Shown here: positions 7,479-15,368 of the stretch, piece after piece | Layout: each line of letters opens with the position of its first letter | How positions within the stretch are numbered: the first letter of the stretch is position 1 | Source of the DNA: Thermodesulfovibrionia bacterium | GTDB lineage: Bacteria > Nitrospirota > Thermodesulfovibrionia > UBA6902 | Assembly (NCBI GenBank): GCA_945786855.1 | Contig: CALZGI010000283.1 | Coordinates: 1-35,467 of the forward strand | DNA: 35,467 nt | Direction: 5' to 3' | Position numbers and translations under genes: made by a program | Notes under the pieces: generated by a model | What the model saw: the letters and a program-made list of their open reading frames with translations, nothing else | Database searches by the model: none | Told to the model about the DNA's origin: nothing

Positions 7479-8546
7479 CTATATTTCTGTAACGTATTTT
7501 GCTACGAGATCCCCGGTCTCTGTAGTTGTTAACCCCATTTGCCCGGCTGCAAGGCTTTCTAAATCATTTCCGGTGACCTTCATCACTGCCTGTTCAATTT
7601 CTTTTCCTGATTTCTCTTCGCCGAGGTGTTCGAGCATAATTCCTGCTGCACAAATTGCAGCAAGAGGATTAATCATGTTTTTCCCTTTGTATTTGGGAGC
7701 TGACCCGCCGATGGGTTCGAACATGGAGACTCCCTCCGGATTTATGTTTCCGCCGGCAGCAATGCCCATTCCGCCCTGGATCATGGCGCCGAGATCGGTA
7801 ATGATGTCGCCAAACATGTTGTCTGTCACAATGACATCAAACCATTCGGGGTTTTTCACAAACCACATGGTTATTGCATCCACATGGGCATAATCGGTTG
7901 TTATATCGCCGTACTCCCGGGCCACTTCATGAAATGCCCGCTCCCAGAGGTCGAAGGCAAAGGTAAGAACGTTTGTCTTCCCGCACAGGGTCAGCTTTTT
8001 CTCCTTGTTCCTTCTCCGGCAGTAGTCAAAGGCGAATCGAATACAGCGTTCAACGCCCTTCCTTGTGTTAATTGACTCCTGAACTGCAACTTCATCAGGG
8101 GTCCCTTTTTTGAAAAATCCCCCTGCGCCCGTATAAATACCTTCCGTATTTTCCCGTATGACAACAAGATCGATATGTTCGGGGCCTTTGTCCTTCAGAG
8201 GGCAATCGATGCCGGGATAGAGCTTTACAGGCCTCAGGTTTATGTACTGGTCAAGTTCAAATCGAAGCTTGAGAAGGATACCCTTCTCGAGTATTCCGGG
8301 TTTTACATCGGGATGACCGATTGCCCCCAGATAAATTGCATCAAATGCCCTTAATTCATCAACGGCACCGTCGGGCAGCACTTCTCCCGTTTTGAGGTAC
8401 CTGTCTCCACCGAAGTCAAAGTTTGTGTAGCTGAGTTTAAATCCAGCCTTCTCTGAGACTGCATTCAGCACTTTCAGCCCCTCGGTAACGACCTCCGGAC
8501 CTGTCCCATCTCCGGGGATTACTGCAATATTATAGGATTTTGACAT
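7479..8546 (-). CDS. leuB: 3-isopropylmalate dehydrogenase (or close beta-decarboxylating dehydrogenase)
   Basis: A 355-residue enzyme of the isocitrate/isopropylmalate dehydrogenase family, expected to oxidise and decarboxylate 3-isopropylmalate in leucine synthesis. Motifs in order: IPGDGTGPEVV at the N-terminus; the substrate arginines in LRFELDQYINLRP; RENTEGIYTGAGG; Mg-binding aspartates in VDAITMWFV and VTDNMFGDIITDLGA; and the NAD region EPIGGSAPKYKGK. The RENTEGIY loop differs from the ELTGGIY of classical LeuB and resembles homoisocitrate- or tartrate-dehydrogenase-like members, so specificity is not certain. The ATG is preceded by AAGGAGAGAGA. It is the first gene of the leuB-asd-mtaD cluster. 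No leuA, leuC or leuD is in view. Confidence 0.85.
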   Translation of the reverse strand: MSKSYNIAVIPGDGTGPEVVTEGLKVLNAVSEKAGFKLSYTNFDFGGDRYLKTGEVLPDGAVDELRAFDAIYLGAIGHPDVKPGILEKGILLKLRFELDQYINLRPVKLYPGIDCPLKDKGPEHIDLVVIRENTEGIYTGAGGFFKKGTPDEVAVQESINTRKGVERCIRFAFDYCRRRNKEKKLTLCGKTNVLTFAFDLWERAFHEVAREYGDITTDYAHVDAITMWFVKNPEWFDVIVTDNMFGDIITDLGAMIQGGMGIAAGGNINPEGVSMFEPIGGSAPKYKGKNMINPLAAICAAGIMLEHLGEEKSGKEIEQAVMKVTGNDLESLAAGQMGLTTTETGDLVAKYVTEI

Positions 8547-8584
8547 TCTCTCTCCTTAATAAAAATGAAATAAGTAATCAAAGG

Positions 8585-8670
8585 TCAGCACTCAGCTAAA
8601 TAAGCAGAGAGCTTTCGACGAACTCGAAATGCAAGAGCTGACGGCTGATCGCTGAATGCTGACAGCTTAT
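8585..8670. repeat. Palindromic intergenic repeat, copy 1
   Basis: Outer arms GTCAGCACTCAGCTAA and, on the opposite strand at the far end, GTCAGCATTCAGCGAT make an imperfect palindrome of about 85 bases. The inner core TTCGACGAACTCGAA is a second small hairpin. A diverged copy lies at 8775-8867 on the other side of tRNA-Glu. It looks like a REP/MITE-type extragenic repeat. Confidence 0.6.
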
Positions 8671-8682
8671 CTGGTTTGTTAA

Positions 8683-8758
8683 TGGTGATCCCAACGGGAC
8701 TCGAACCCGTGTTTCCGGCGTGAGAGGCCAGCGTCCTAGGCCACTAGACGATGGGACC
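8683..8758 (-). tRNA. tRNA-Glu (anticodon CTC)
   Basis: Read on the minus strand it begins GGTCCCATCGTCTAGTGG and ends with encoded CCA. The acceptor stem pairs GGTCCCA with TGGGATC. The anticodon arm is GGCCTCTCACGCC, giving CTC, which reads GAG (Glu). The T arm contains GGTTCGAGTCC. The 76-base length is normal. It sits between two copies of a palindromic repeat. Confidence 0.95.
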
Positions 8759-8774
8759 TGAAACAAGCTATGAG

Positions 8775-8867
8775 CCATCAGCTTTCAGCACTCAACTAAA
8801 AAACAGAACATTTCGACGAAGTCGAAATTGAGAGCTGACAGCTAATCGCTTAATGCTGACAGCTTTT
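8775..8867. repeat. Palindromic intergenic repeat, copy 2
   Basis: This is a diverged second copy of the 8585-8670 repeat. It has the same order of blocks: TCAGCACTCAACTAA, core TTTCGACGAAGTCGAAA, GAGCTGACAGCTAATCGC, and TTAATGCTGACAGCTT. The core is a better hairpin than in copy 1. It fills the space between tRNA-Glu and tRNA-Gln. Confidence 0.6.
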
Positions 8868-8869
8868 TA

Positions 8870-8944
8870 TGGCTGGGGCGGGAGGATTCGAACCCCCGAA
8901 TGCTGGGACCAGAACCCAGTGCCTTACCGCTTGGCGACGCCCCA
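8870..8944 (-). tRNA. tRNA-Gln (anticodon CTG)
   Basis: On the minus strand it reads TGGGGCGTCGCCAAGCGG and onward to GCCCCA plus encoded GCCA. The acceptor stem pairs TGGGGCG with CGCCCCA. The anticodon stem CTGGG/CCCAG encloses TTCTGGT, anticodon CTG, which reads CAG (Gln). The T arm GGTTCGAATCC is standard. Length is 75 bases. It is preceded on its strand by the 9,000 region, where a separate plus-strand promoter lies. Confidence 0.95.
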
Positions 8945-9016
8945 AATCAGCATTTAAATGTAACTGTTTATATTACCGATTTTGAGCCTGTCCGTCAACT
9001 TGTGAGACGCCCTTTC

Positions 9017-9025
9017 TGCTATAAT
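9017..9025 (+). promoter_or_regulatory. Extended -10 promoter element
   Basis: TGCTATAAT is a full extended -10 (TGnTATAAT) 58 bases before the ATG at 9083. A -35 is weak: TTGTGA at 9000-9005 is only 14 bases away, which is tolerable for extended -10 promoters. Predicted start of transcription is near 9032. Confidence 0.5.
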
Positions 9026-9082
9026 GACATTTCGTAGTCCGTGCCCGGTACGGTTCATAAATTTAGGATCATTGAACTCTGT

Positions 9083-9541
9083 ATGACTTTTAAACAGCAC
9101 ACATCCTTTTCCGCACTATTGTCAAGCCTCCTTTTTTTGATATTTCAGTCCTGGGGACTTTCAATCGCCTGTCTTGTTTCCGGGATTTTTATTGACCTCG
9201 ATTATGGAATAGACTATATCCGCCAGTATGGCCTGCCCCTTACAGTTCAGAAATTTCTGCATGCATACCGCAATGATACACTGCATAAAGTCAGATTATT
9301 CCATGGATGGGAGTGGCTGGTGTTTTGGTTGTTTGTGTCATGGCTGACTGATTGGAACCCCTGGGTGGTCGGCGTCCTGATCGGATTCGGACAGCATATT
9401 TTTCTTGATACAATTAATATGGGAGAAAGTTTTCTGAGCTATTCGCTGATCTGGCGCTGGAAAAATAAAGTCAAACCGCTGAATCAGAAAGATTGTCCGG
9501 ATGACGAAAATAAAAAAGCTGAGAAGATCTGCTCTTCATAA
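9083..9541 (+). CDS. Membrane protein with conserved-looking His/Asp motifs (possibly YdjM/DUF457-like)
   Basis: 152 residues are predicted from ATG 9083; an in-frame ATG at 9041 would add 14 residues that do not look like part of the protein. Hydrophobic helices are interspersed with polar motifs: ACLVSGIFIDLDYGIDYI, LHKVRLFHGWEWLVFWLF and GFGQHIFLDTINMG. The Asp, His-Gly-Trp and His-x3-Asp positions recall small membrane-bound metal-dependent hydrolases of the YdjM/DUF457 group, but the match is by eye only and it could be an unrelated membrane protein. The C-terminal 25 residues are hydrophilic and charged. An extended -10 promoter precedes it. It appears monocistronic, with the next gene 173 bases away. 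Confidence 0.6.
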   Translation: MTFKQHTSFSALLSSLLFLIFQSWGLSIACLVSGIFIDLDYGIDYIRQYGLPLTVQKFLHAYRNDTLHKVRLFHGWEWLVFWLFVSWLTDWNPWVVGVLIGFGQHIFLDTINMGESFLSYSLIWRWKNKVKPLNQKDCPDDENKKAEKICSS

Positions 9542-9714
9542 GATTTTCACAATATTTTGTTTGTATAGGTTCTATAGCAAAGACCGGGAAATGTTTTTTT
9601 GCCCCACTGATACGGGTGGAATACCTCTCTTTCAAGGGCATTCAAAATTATGATACAATTACACTTACGCTCTTGTAGTAATAAATTTCAAAGATATTGT
9701 AAGGAGGATGGACT

Positions 9715-10428
9715 ATGAGCAGACTGAAATATTTTGTGATCTCCATATTGTTTGTGCTTCCCTTTTTGGCTGGCGGCTGTGTGGATACGAAAAAGCTTGA
9801 CAACATTGAAGCAACACAGCAGGAGATTCTTGCGAAGCTGGACAAGATAGAAGAGGAACAGAAAAACATGTCCAAGGCATTCCAGCCGAGGAAACCGACT
9901 GTTGACTACAACAAAGTACACAATTTCCCCATTGGAACCTCAGCAGTCAAGGGAAATAAAAATGCACCTGTTACGATTGTTGAATTTTCCGATTTCCAGT
10001 GCCCCTACTGTTCCAGGCTTCAGCCTACATTACAGCAGGTGCTGGATGCCTATCCGAATGACGTGAAGCTGGTATTTAAAGATTTTCCTCTGTCATTTCA
10101 CAAGCAGGCGAAGAACGCGGCAAAAGCAGCGCGTGCGGCGGGAGAGCAGGGGAAGTACTGGGAGATGCATGATTTGATTTTCGTGGATTTCAACAAGCTT
10201 ACTGATAATTCCTATAAGGACTACGCAACAAGGCTCAAGCTTGATCTTGCAAAGTTCGAGGCTGACTACAGCAGTACGAAATACGATAAATCCATTCAGG
10301 ATGACATCAATCTCGGCAGGGGTGCCGGTGTAACGGGTACACCAACTTTATTTATGAACGGTAAGAGGATGCAGAGAAGGTCCATTGATGACTTTAAGGC
10401 ATCAATAGATGGCTATCTGAAGAAATAA
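9715..10428 (+). CDS. DsbA-family thioredoxin-fold lipoprotein
   Basis: A 237-residue exported protein behind a strong ribosome-binding site (AAGGAGG, spacing 6). The signal peptide ends FLAGGC with Cys22, a lipobox-like site, so it may be anchored in the envelope. Residues 30-55 form a short Glu/Lys-rich coiled coil (EATQQEILAKLDKIEEEQK). The rest is a thioredoxin_4/DsbA domain with active site CPYC at 96-99 inside VEFSDFQCPYCSR and the cis-proline loop TGTPTLFMNGK. The family oxidises or isomerises disulfides in exported proteins. The CPYC dipeptide is common in oxidising DsbA-like proteins, but partners such as DsbB are not visible here. A good terminator follows, separating it from the M16 pair. 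Confidence 0.88.
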   Translation: MSRLKYFVISILFVLPFLAGGCVDTKKLDNIEATQQEILAKLDKIEEEQKNMSKAFQPRKPTVDYNKVHNFPIGTSAVKGNKNAPVTIVEFSDFQCPYCSRLQPTLQQVLDAYPNDVKLVFKDFPLSFHKQAKNAAKAARAAGEQGKYWEMHDLIFVDFNKLTDNSYKDYATRLKLDLAKFEADYSSTKYDKSIQDDINLGRGAGVTGTPTLFMNGKRMQRRSIDDFKASIDGYLKK

Positions 10429-10449
10429 CAGGGCGGCACTATTAAGAGG

Positions 10450-10496
10450 TTCATGAAAGGGAAAGGTCAGGCCATTGCCTGGCCTTTTTCGTGAAC
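10450..10496 (+). terminator. Rho-independent terminator after the DsbA-like gene
   Basis: Inner stem AGGCCA/TGGCCT (10469-10474 with 10480-10485) is followed by TTTTT. Outer bases TTCATGAAA and TTTCGTGAA extend the hairpin over 47 bases. It begins 22 bases after the stop codon. Confidence 0.8.
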
Positions 10497-10550
10497 AGGG
10501 CGCACTCCGTTCATTGACCTCTTTTTTTGTCTCTGTTAGTATTTAACAGT

Positions 10551-11948
10551 ATGAAGAATAAATACATATTTTTATTACTCTCTGCGCTATTGGTTCTGTC
10601 AGGATGTACGCACAATGTAAAGACATCAGGGCAGGAAATGAAGAATCGCAGGAATGGGCCTGTCTATGAAGAAATTCTCTCAAACGGCCTCAAAGTTTTC
10701 ATTATCGAGGACAGGAATGCTCCTCTGGCGATGTTTGAAATCTGGTACAACGCCGGGTCGATATACGAGCAGAGAGGCAAGACCGGACTCAGTCACCTTC
10801 TTGAGCATATGATGTTTAAGGGCACACAGAAACATGGGCCAAGTTCCTTTTCAAAGATCATTAAAAGGGCGGGGGGTATTGACAACGCAGGAACAAGTAA
10901 GGACTATGCTTATTATTTTCAGAAACTTGCCCCGGATAGACTGCACCTTTCCATTGAACTTGAGGCTGACAGGATGAGCAACCTTATTATGGATCCTGAC
11001 GAAGTACTCTCAGAGAGAGACGTTGTAATGGAAGAGCGGAGAATGCGATACGAAGATGATCCCCAAAACCTAGTCTATGAGGAAGTTATGTCAGCTGCGT
11101 TCAAGAACCATCCATACCGGCGTCCGGTGATCGGATGGATGGAGGACCTGCAGACAATGAATCGGGAGGACCTGTGGAATTATTACAGAACCCGTTATGT
11201 GCCGAACAATGCATTTATAGTCATTGCAGGCAACGTTAATGTTGAAGCTGTAATGGCAAAAATCAGGGAAGAGTTCGGCAAAATACCGAGAGGTGCCGAT
11301 ATCCCTTCTCTGATGATCGGTGAACCGGAGCAGAGGGGTGAAAGAAGAATATTTGTAAAGAAAGAAGCAGAGTTGCCCTATGTCTTCAGCGCCTATAAGG
11401 CGCCGAACATCCTCGATGAGGACAGCTATGCACTTGATATTCTTTCGTCTATCCTTTCAGACGGGAAGAGTACAAGGATTTACAAAAGCCTGATTGACGA
11501 AAAACAGATCGCACTTTCAGCCGGAGCCGGTTACAGCAGCATCCAGAAGTATCCTCATCTTTTCTATGTATATGGGAAACCGCTCCCGGGAAGGGAAATC
11601 GGGGAAGTAGAAAATGCGCTGTACGATGAGATTGAAAAAATAAAGAATCAAGCGCCCGATACGCGGGAAGTACAAAAGGCAAAGAACCAGGTCGAAGCAG
11701 ACTTTATCATGCACCAGGACTCAATTTATTATCAGGCCATGCTGCTGGCCATGTTCGAAATGGTAGGTGACTGGAGACTGAAGGACGCGTACCTTGAGGG
11801 TGTGAGGAAAGTGACACCTGAAGATGTACAGCGGGTGGCACGGAAATATCTTATAGAAGAAAAAAGGACTGTCGGCATATTGGTACCGTTAAAAAAGGGA
11901 AATGATAAAGCCCAAAAGGGGAATGCCACATCAATCCCAAATCACTAA
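10551..11948 (+). CDS. M16-family zinc metallopeptidase, lipoprotein (catalytic partner)
   Basis: 465 residues from ATG 10551. A GTG-like start 24 bases upstream would bury the signal peptide. The signal peptide ends LLVLSGC with Cys19, a good lipobox, so the enzyme is envelope-anchored. The inverted zinc motif HLLEH is at residues 82-86 (GLSHLLEHMMFKGT), with Glu in VVMEERRMRYEDDP as the likely third ligand. A C-terminal half lacking the zinc site completes the usual M16 two-lobe chamber. Bacterial members degrade or process peptides in the periplasm, often as heterodimers. The next gene encodes the matching inactive subunit. A possible promoter TTGACC-N17-TAGTAT (10514-10542) would give an almost leaderless transcript. 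Confidence 0.9.
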   Translation: MKNKYIFLLLSALLVLSGCTHNVKTSGQEMKNRRNGPVYEEILSNGLKVFIIEDRNAPLAMFEIWYNAGSIYEQRGKTGLSHLLEHMMFKGTQKHGPSSFSKIIKRAGGIDNAGTSKDYAYYFQKLAPDRLHLSIELEADRMSNLIMDPDEVLSERDVVMEERRMRYEDDPQNLVYEEVMSAAFKNHPYRRPVIGWMEDLQTMNREDLWNYYRTRYVPNNAFIVIAGNVNVEAVMAKIREEFGKIPRGADIPSLMIGEPEQRGERRIFVKKEAELPYVFSAYKAPNILDEDSYALDILSSILSDGKSTRIYKSLIDEKQIALSAGAGYSSIQKYPHLFYVYGKPLPGREIGEVENALYDEIEKIKNQAPDTREVQKAKNQVEADFIMHQDSIYYQAMLLAMFEMVGDWRLKDAYLEGVRKVTPEDVQRVARKYLIEEKRTVGILVPLKKGNDKAQKGNATSIPNH

Positions 11949-12052
11949 ATGTATTCATTTTGATCTCTTGACGTCAGGATGTATAGGGTGTTTGAACTGT
12001 GATATTTAGAATTTACTTCTTATGATGTGAAGAAGTATGAGGTGTTTTGTTT

Positions 12053-13405
12053 ATGAGAAACTCTGCGATTACTAAAGTCTTTGTATTGTTGCTGGTCGTA
12101 CAGACAATTTTTTTGATGTCCCGCAATTCATCCCATGCCCTTGACGTCAGCAGATCGGTCCTCGACAACGGACTTACCCTGTTGATAGTTGAAAGACACA
12201 ACCTCCCGATTGTCAAAGTTTCTCTCGGCTTGAATGCCGGGAGCCTTCATGACCCGGCAGAAAAATCCGGTCTCGCCAACATCGTTGCAGCTTTATTGGC
12301 AGAAGGAACGAAAAACAGGACAGCTCAGGAGATCAGTGAAGAAATAGACTTTGTGGGCGGCTCAATCGGTGCCGGGGGCGGAAATGATTATGTAACAGCG
12401 AACCTGTCAATTTTAAAAAAGGACATAGAACTTGGCTTTGATCTCCTTTCAGACATAATCCTCAATCCCGTATTCCCCGAAGAAGAACTTCTGAAAAAAA
12501 GAGAACGCATAAAAGGCAGTTTGAAGGCACAGGAGGAAGACCCCGGTTTTGTAGCATCTAAGCATTTCAAAAAAGAAGTGTTCGGTATTCATCCCTACGG
12601 GATATTGCTGTCAGGAACTTCAGAAACACTTGACAGAATAACACAGGAGGACCTCCTTGATTTTCACACAGGGTATTATGTCCCCAATAATGCGGTTATG
12701 ACTGTTGTGGGTGATGTGACCATTGAAGAAGTGACAGGGCTTGTAAAGAAATATTTTGCCAGATGGCGGTCCGGGAATAATGTGCCTCCAATCCTGCCGT
12801 TGCTGAAAAGGGCAAAAGAGAAGAAAAGAATAATCATTGACAAAAACCTTGCTCAGGCGAATATCATCCTTGGACATGTGGGTGTCAGCAGGGACAATCC
12901 TGATTACTATGCACTGTCGGTGATGAATTATATCCTCGGAGGCGGCGGGTTTGCGTCACGGCTCATGCAGAATGTCAGAGAGGAGAAAGGGCTTGTGTAT
13001 GACATTCGCAGCTTTTTTGGCGCGAATAAATACGGCGGACAGTTCCAGGTGAGTCTTAAGACCAAAAATGAATCAGCCAATACAGCAATAGAAGAAATTC
13101 TGAAAGAGATCAACAGAATAAGAGATTATCCTGTGTCTGATGAAGAACTCTCTGACGCAAAGTCTTTTCTCACAGGGAGTTTCCCCATGAGAATTGAGAC
13201 AAGTGCCCGTATTGCAGGCTTCCTCGTTGCGGTTGAGTATTACGGTTTAGGGCGTGAGTATATAGATGATTATCCTGGATATATAAACGATGTGACCGGG
13301 GAAGATGTCCTCCGGGTCGCCAGGCAGTATCTTGATCCGGAAAACTATATTCTCGTCGTTGTGGCTAATCTGGATAAAGCAGGTCTCAGGGAAGACTTTC
13401 AATAA
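12053..13405 (+). CDS. M16-family peptidase-like protein lacking the zinc site (partner subunit)
   Basis: 450 residues from ATG 12053, with GAGGTG upstream; a TTG six bases earlier is less likely. An N-terminal signal peptide ends near NSSHA, with no lipobox Cys. The fold is M16: LDNGLTLLIVERHNLPIVKV, NAGSLHDPAEKSGLAN, GYYVPNNAVMTVVGDV and the C-terminal RQYLDPENYILVVV. Where active members have HxxEH it reads GLANIVAALLAEGT, so no zinc can be held and it is presumably non-catalytic. This active/inactive split is well known for mitochondrial processing peptidase and bacterial M16 pairs. It lies 104 bases after the catalytic gene, same strand, supporting a heterodimer. Confidence 0.9.
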   Translation: MRNSAITKVFVLLLVVQTIFLMSRNSSHALDVSRSVLDNGLTLLIVERHNLPIVKVSLGLNAGSLHDPAEKSGLANIVAALLAEGTKNRTAQEISEEIDFVGGSIGAGGGNDYVTANLSILKKDIELGFDLLSDIILNPVFPEEELLKKRERIKGSLKAQEEDPGFVASKHFKKEVFGIHPYGILLSGTSETLDRITQEDLLDFHTGYYVPNNAVMTVVGDVTIEEVTGLVKKYFARWRSGNNVPPILPLLKRAKEKKRIIIDKNLAQANIILGHVGVSRDNPDYYALSVMNYILGGGGFASRLMQNVREEKGLVYDIRSFFGANKYGGQFQVSLKTKNESANTAIEEILKEINRIRDYPVSDEELSDAKSFLTGSFPMRIETSARIAGFLVAVEYYGLGREYIDDYPGYINDVTGEDVLRVARQYLDPENYILVVVANLDKAGLREDFQ

Positions 13406-13580
13406 GCGAAATTCTGCAGAAGAATTCATGCCCGGGGACAATTCTTTCCTGCGAATTGAGGCGAATATTTCCTTGCTCCTCCCTGTGAATTCCCCTTTTT
13501 GTCTGATGTATTTATAATAGATGGAGTGCATGAGCATTTTGAAAGATAAATTTTAATATCAGGTGCATGGGGAAAGAGCG

Positions 13581-14699
13581 ATGACAATGTTATCTGATCA
13601 GCGGACGTTTAAACGGTTTGACGTTTATGCCGTCGGTGAATTTAATTCTCCGGGAAAGCCGTCAGAATCATTTCTTGGTATAACGAGAAATTTTTCCTGC
13701 GGGGGATTAAGTTTTGAGTCTCAAAATTTCAACCCCGGTCCGGGGGATACAATCGAGTTAAAATTCAGGGACCCTGATCAAGATGTGATGGTCTCATCGA
13801 CAGGCGAAATTGTATGGAAGAGGAATTCCAGTAAATTCGACTGCGTAACGGGGATACGGTTTAAAGATACAACTGACTTTACGGAGAGTAAACTGTTAAA
13901 GATAATGTCAGCCAACGGTAAAATTCCTGTCGACGATTTTCTTCCCGACCCGTGGACAGAAGGGGAAAAAAGAAATGGAGAAGGCGGTCCTTCTGGAAAA
14001 TTGATTACTGAAGATGTGATCTCATACAGAGAGACTCCCGGTTCCGAAGGGGGATTTCTTGACAGTTCCGGAGACCATAATGGAGCAGAGTCAGCCGAGG
14101 AGAGCGGAGTCGACCATGATGACATCAGAGACGAAGAAGGGAGCCTGGCCAGGAAAAACTGGCTCTACGGAGTGGTTATAGCTGTTGCTGCGGTGTCGCT
14201 GATATTTATGTTCAATATATGGCGGGGGAGCATTAAAGAGGACCATGACAATAAATTGGGGGAATTATCACAGCCTCCGGAGACTGATAATATTCAACTT
14301 CCTCCTGTCATTGATGATGTGCAGATCAAAGACCCTTTTCTGCCCAAGAAGCCTGATGTGGGAATAACAGAGAAGAGTGGAAAGAAGCGAACTGTTAATC
14401 CCACGAAACAGCGCAGAGCTCCCGGACTGAAGGGCATATCGGCTGGTTCAGGAAAGGCAGGGGGAAAGGAGTATTACATTCAGGTTGGTGCATGGAAAAA
14501 CTCAGCTTATGCAATGAACTCCCTGAAGAAACTGAAAAAGTTCTATCCTGAAGCGCACATCGTCCAGAACAAGGGCTTCCAGAAAATAGTGATTCCGAAC
14601 ATAACAAATGAATCACAGGGTAAAAAAATTATAAAGGACATACAGCAAAAATTGAATATAACCCCTCTCCTGGTCTCAAAACAAAGAAAAAAAAGATGA
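13581..14699 (+). CDS. PilZ - transmembrane - SPOR fusion protein
   Basis: 372 residues from ATG 13581 (GGGGAAAGAG upstream). An N-terminal PilZ domain, about residues 6-108, carries both cyclic-di-GMP motifs: RTFKR (RxxxR) at 8-12 and NFSCGG (NxSxxG) at 37-42. An acidic linker leads to one membrane helix (WLYGVVIAVAAVSLIFMFNI) at about 194-213. A Pro/Lys-rich linker then leads to a C-terminal SPOR domain at about 297-366 (YYIQVGAWKNSAYAMNSLKK, then IVIPNITNESQGKKI). SPOR domains bind glycan strands stripped of stem peptides, typically at division sites. The topology places PilZ in the cytoplasm and SPOR in the periplasm. It could couple cyclic-di-GMP to the wall or to localisation. It follows the M16 genes by 175 bases; cotranscription is uncertain. 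Confidence 0.85.
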   Translation: MTMLSDQRTFKRFDVYAVGEFNSPGKPSESFLGITRNFSCGGLSFESQNFNPGPGDTIELKFRDPDQDVMVSSTGEIVWKRNSSKFDCVTGIRFKDTTDFTESKLLKIMSANGKIPVDDFLPDPWTEGEKRNGEGGPSGKLITEDVISYRETPGSEGGFLDSSGDHNGAESAEESGVDHDDIRDEEGSLARKNWLYGVVIAVAAVSLIFMFNIWRGSIKEDHDNKLGELSQPPETDNIQLPPVIDDVQIKDPFLPKKPDVGITEKSGKKRTVNPTKQRRAPGLKGISAGSGKAGGKEYYIQVGAWKNSAYAMNSLKKLKKFYPEAHIVQNKGFQKIVIPNITNESQGKKIIKDIQQKLNITPLLVSKQRKKR

Positions 14700-14769
14700 G
14701 TGCAGAGTACTCAAATACTGTAACCGCCCGTCCTATTGACTCATGAAATTCAGTATCTGTGCCTTGAAT

Positions 14770-14806
14770 GGGGACTGTGATTTTGCTGATTCAGCATCTT
14801 GTCCCC
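14770..14806. repeat. Imperfect hairpin after the PilZ-SPOR gene
   Basis: GGGGAC (14770-14775) and GTCCCC (14801-14806) enclose a second stem GCTGA/TCAGC. No U-run follows on either strand, so it is not a classical terminator. It may protect the 3' end of the upstream transcript. An ATG frame overlapping it (14743-14925) lacks protein character. Confidence 0.35.
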
Positions 14807-14899
14807 GCTCTCTCTTGATCTTTGAATCACTGGAGACTGAGAGGAGACATGTCAGTCCCAAACTTAAAAAACACTTTCGGCGGATGAGACAAAATAGAA

Positions 14900-15064
14900 T
14901 CAACCCGCATATACTTCGCCAATAAGATCACTGACATCATCATCCTCATGGCTGATTCCAGCAATTTTCATGGCATAGGTTGCAGCCTCTATCCTTTCTT
15001 TTATGGAAAGTGTTTTCCAGAGGGAGGAGTTGCTGATAATATCTATCGTTTCTTTTGCCGTCAT
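14900..15064 (-). CDS. 54-residue hypothetical protein
   Basis: The ORF starts MTAKETIDIISNSSLWKTLS and ends HEDDDVSDLIGEVYAG. Its ATG is preceded by AAGGTGACACC, an adequate ribosome-binding site. The composition is that of a soluble, helical, slightly acidic protein with no signal peptide. Codon use looks like that of the neighbours. I do not recognise a family. It faces away from the zinc-ribbon gene at 15369, so the shared 300-base region between them may hold both promoters. A plus-strand frame over the same bases (14948-15145) looks like noise. Confidence 0.5.
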   Translation of the reverse strand: MTAKETIDIISNSSLWKTLSIKERIEAATYAMKIAGISHEDDDVSDLIGEVYAG

Positions 15065-15265
15065 GGTGTCACCTTGTATGGATTAACCAATTTACCCTCC
15101 TGTCCTTTCTATCGGCATTTTCTCTCTAAAACTTCACCGGAATGAAAAATAAATCGGGGGAATTGAATGGACCGAGAGAGGATCAGGAGATACTATAAGA
15201 AGTTACGGCTTTTTTCAAATATGGGATGAGGTCTTTATCCAAAAAATAGTGCGGCTGCCTGATTG

Positions 15266-15283
15266 GCTAAATCATGATTTAGC
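15266..15283. promoter_or_regulatory. Perfect 18-bp palindrome, possible operator
   Basis: GCTAAATCATGATTTAGC equals its own reverse complement. It lies 85 bases before the zinc-ribbon gene at 15369, in the divergent region with the 54-residue ORF. A dimeric regulator site is the natural reading. The regulator is unknown. Confidence 0.45.
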
Positions 15284-15368
15284 TCATATTATTCCTGCTT
15301 TGAAATCTGTAATATAAAGTGGTGAAAAGGGAATATTCCATTAATTACAATAATGAGGAGGTGTATGA

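Noticed and set aside
8596-8778. A 60-codon minus-strand frame
   Set aside because: It runs across tRNA-Glu and the flanking palindromic repeat; the tRNA explains the sequence.
14743-14925. A 60-codon plus-strand frame after the PilZ-SPOR gene
   Set aside because: It spans a hairpin, has no ribosome-binding site and has irregular composition.
15166-15228. A 20-codon ORF with GGGGG upstream (MDRERIRRYYKKLRLFSNMG)
   Set aside because: The ribosome-binding site is fair, but the peptide is too short to judge and resembles no leader peptide I know.
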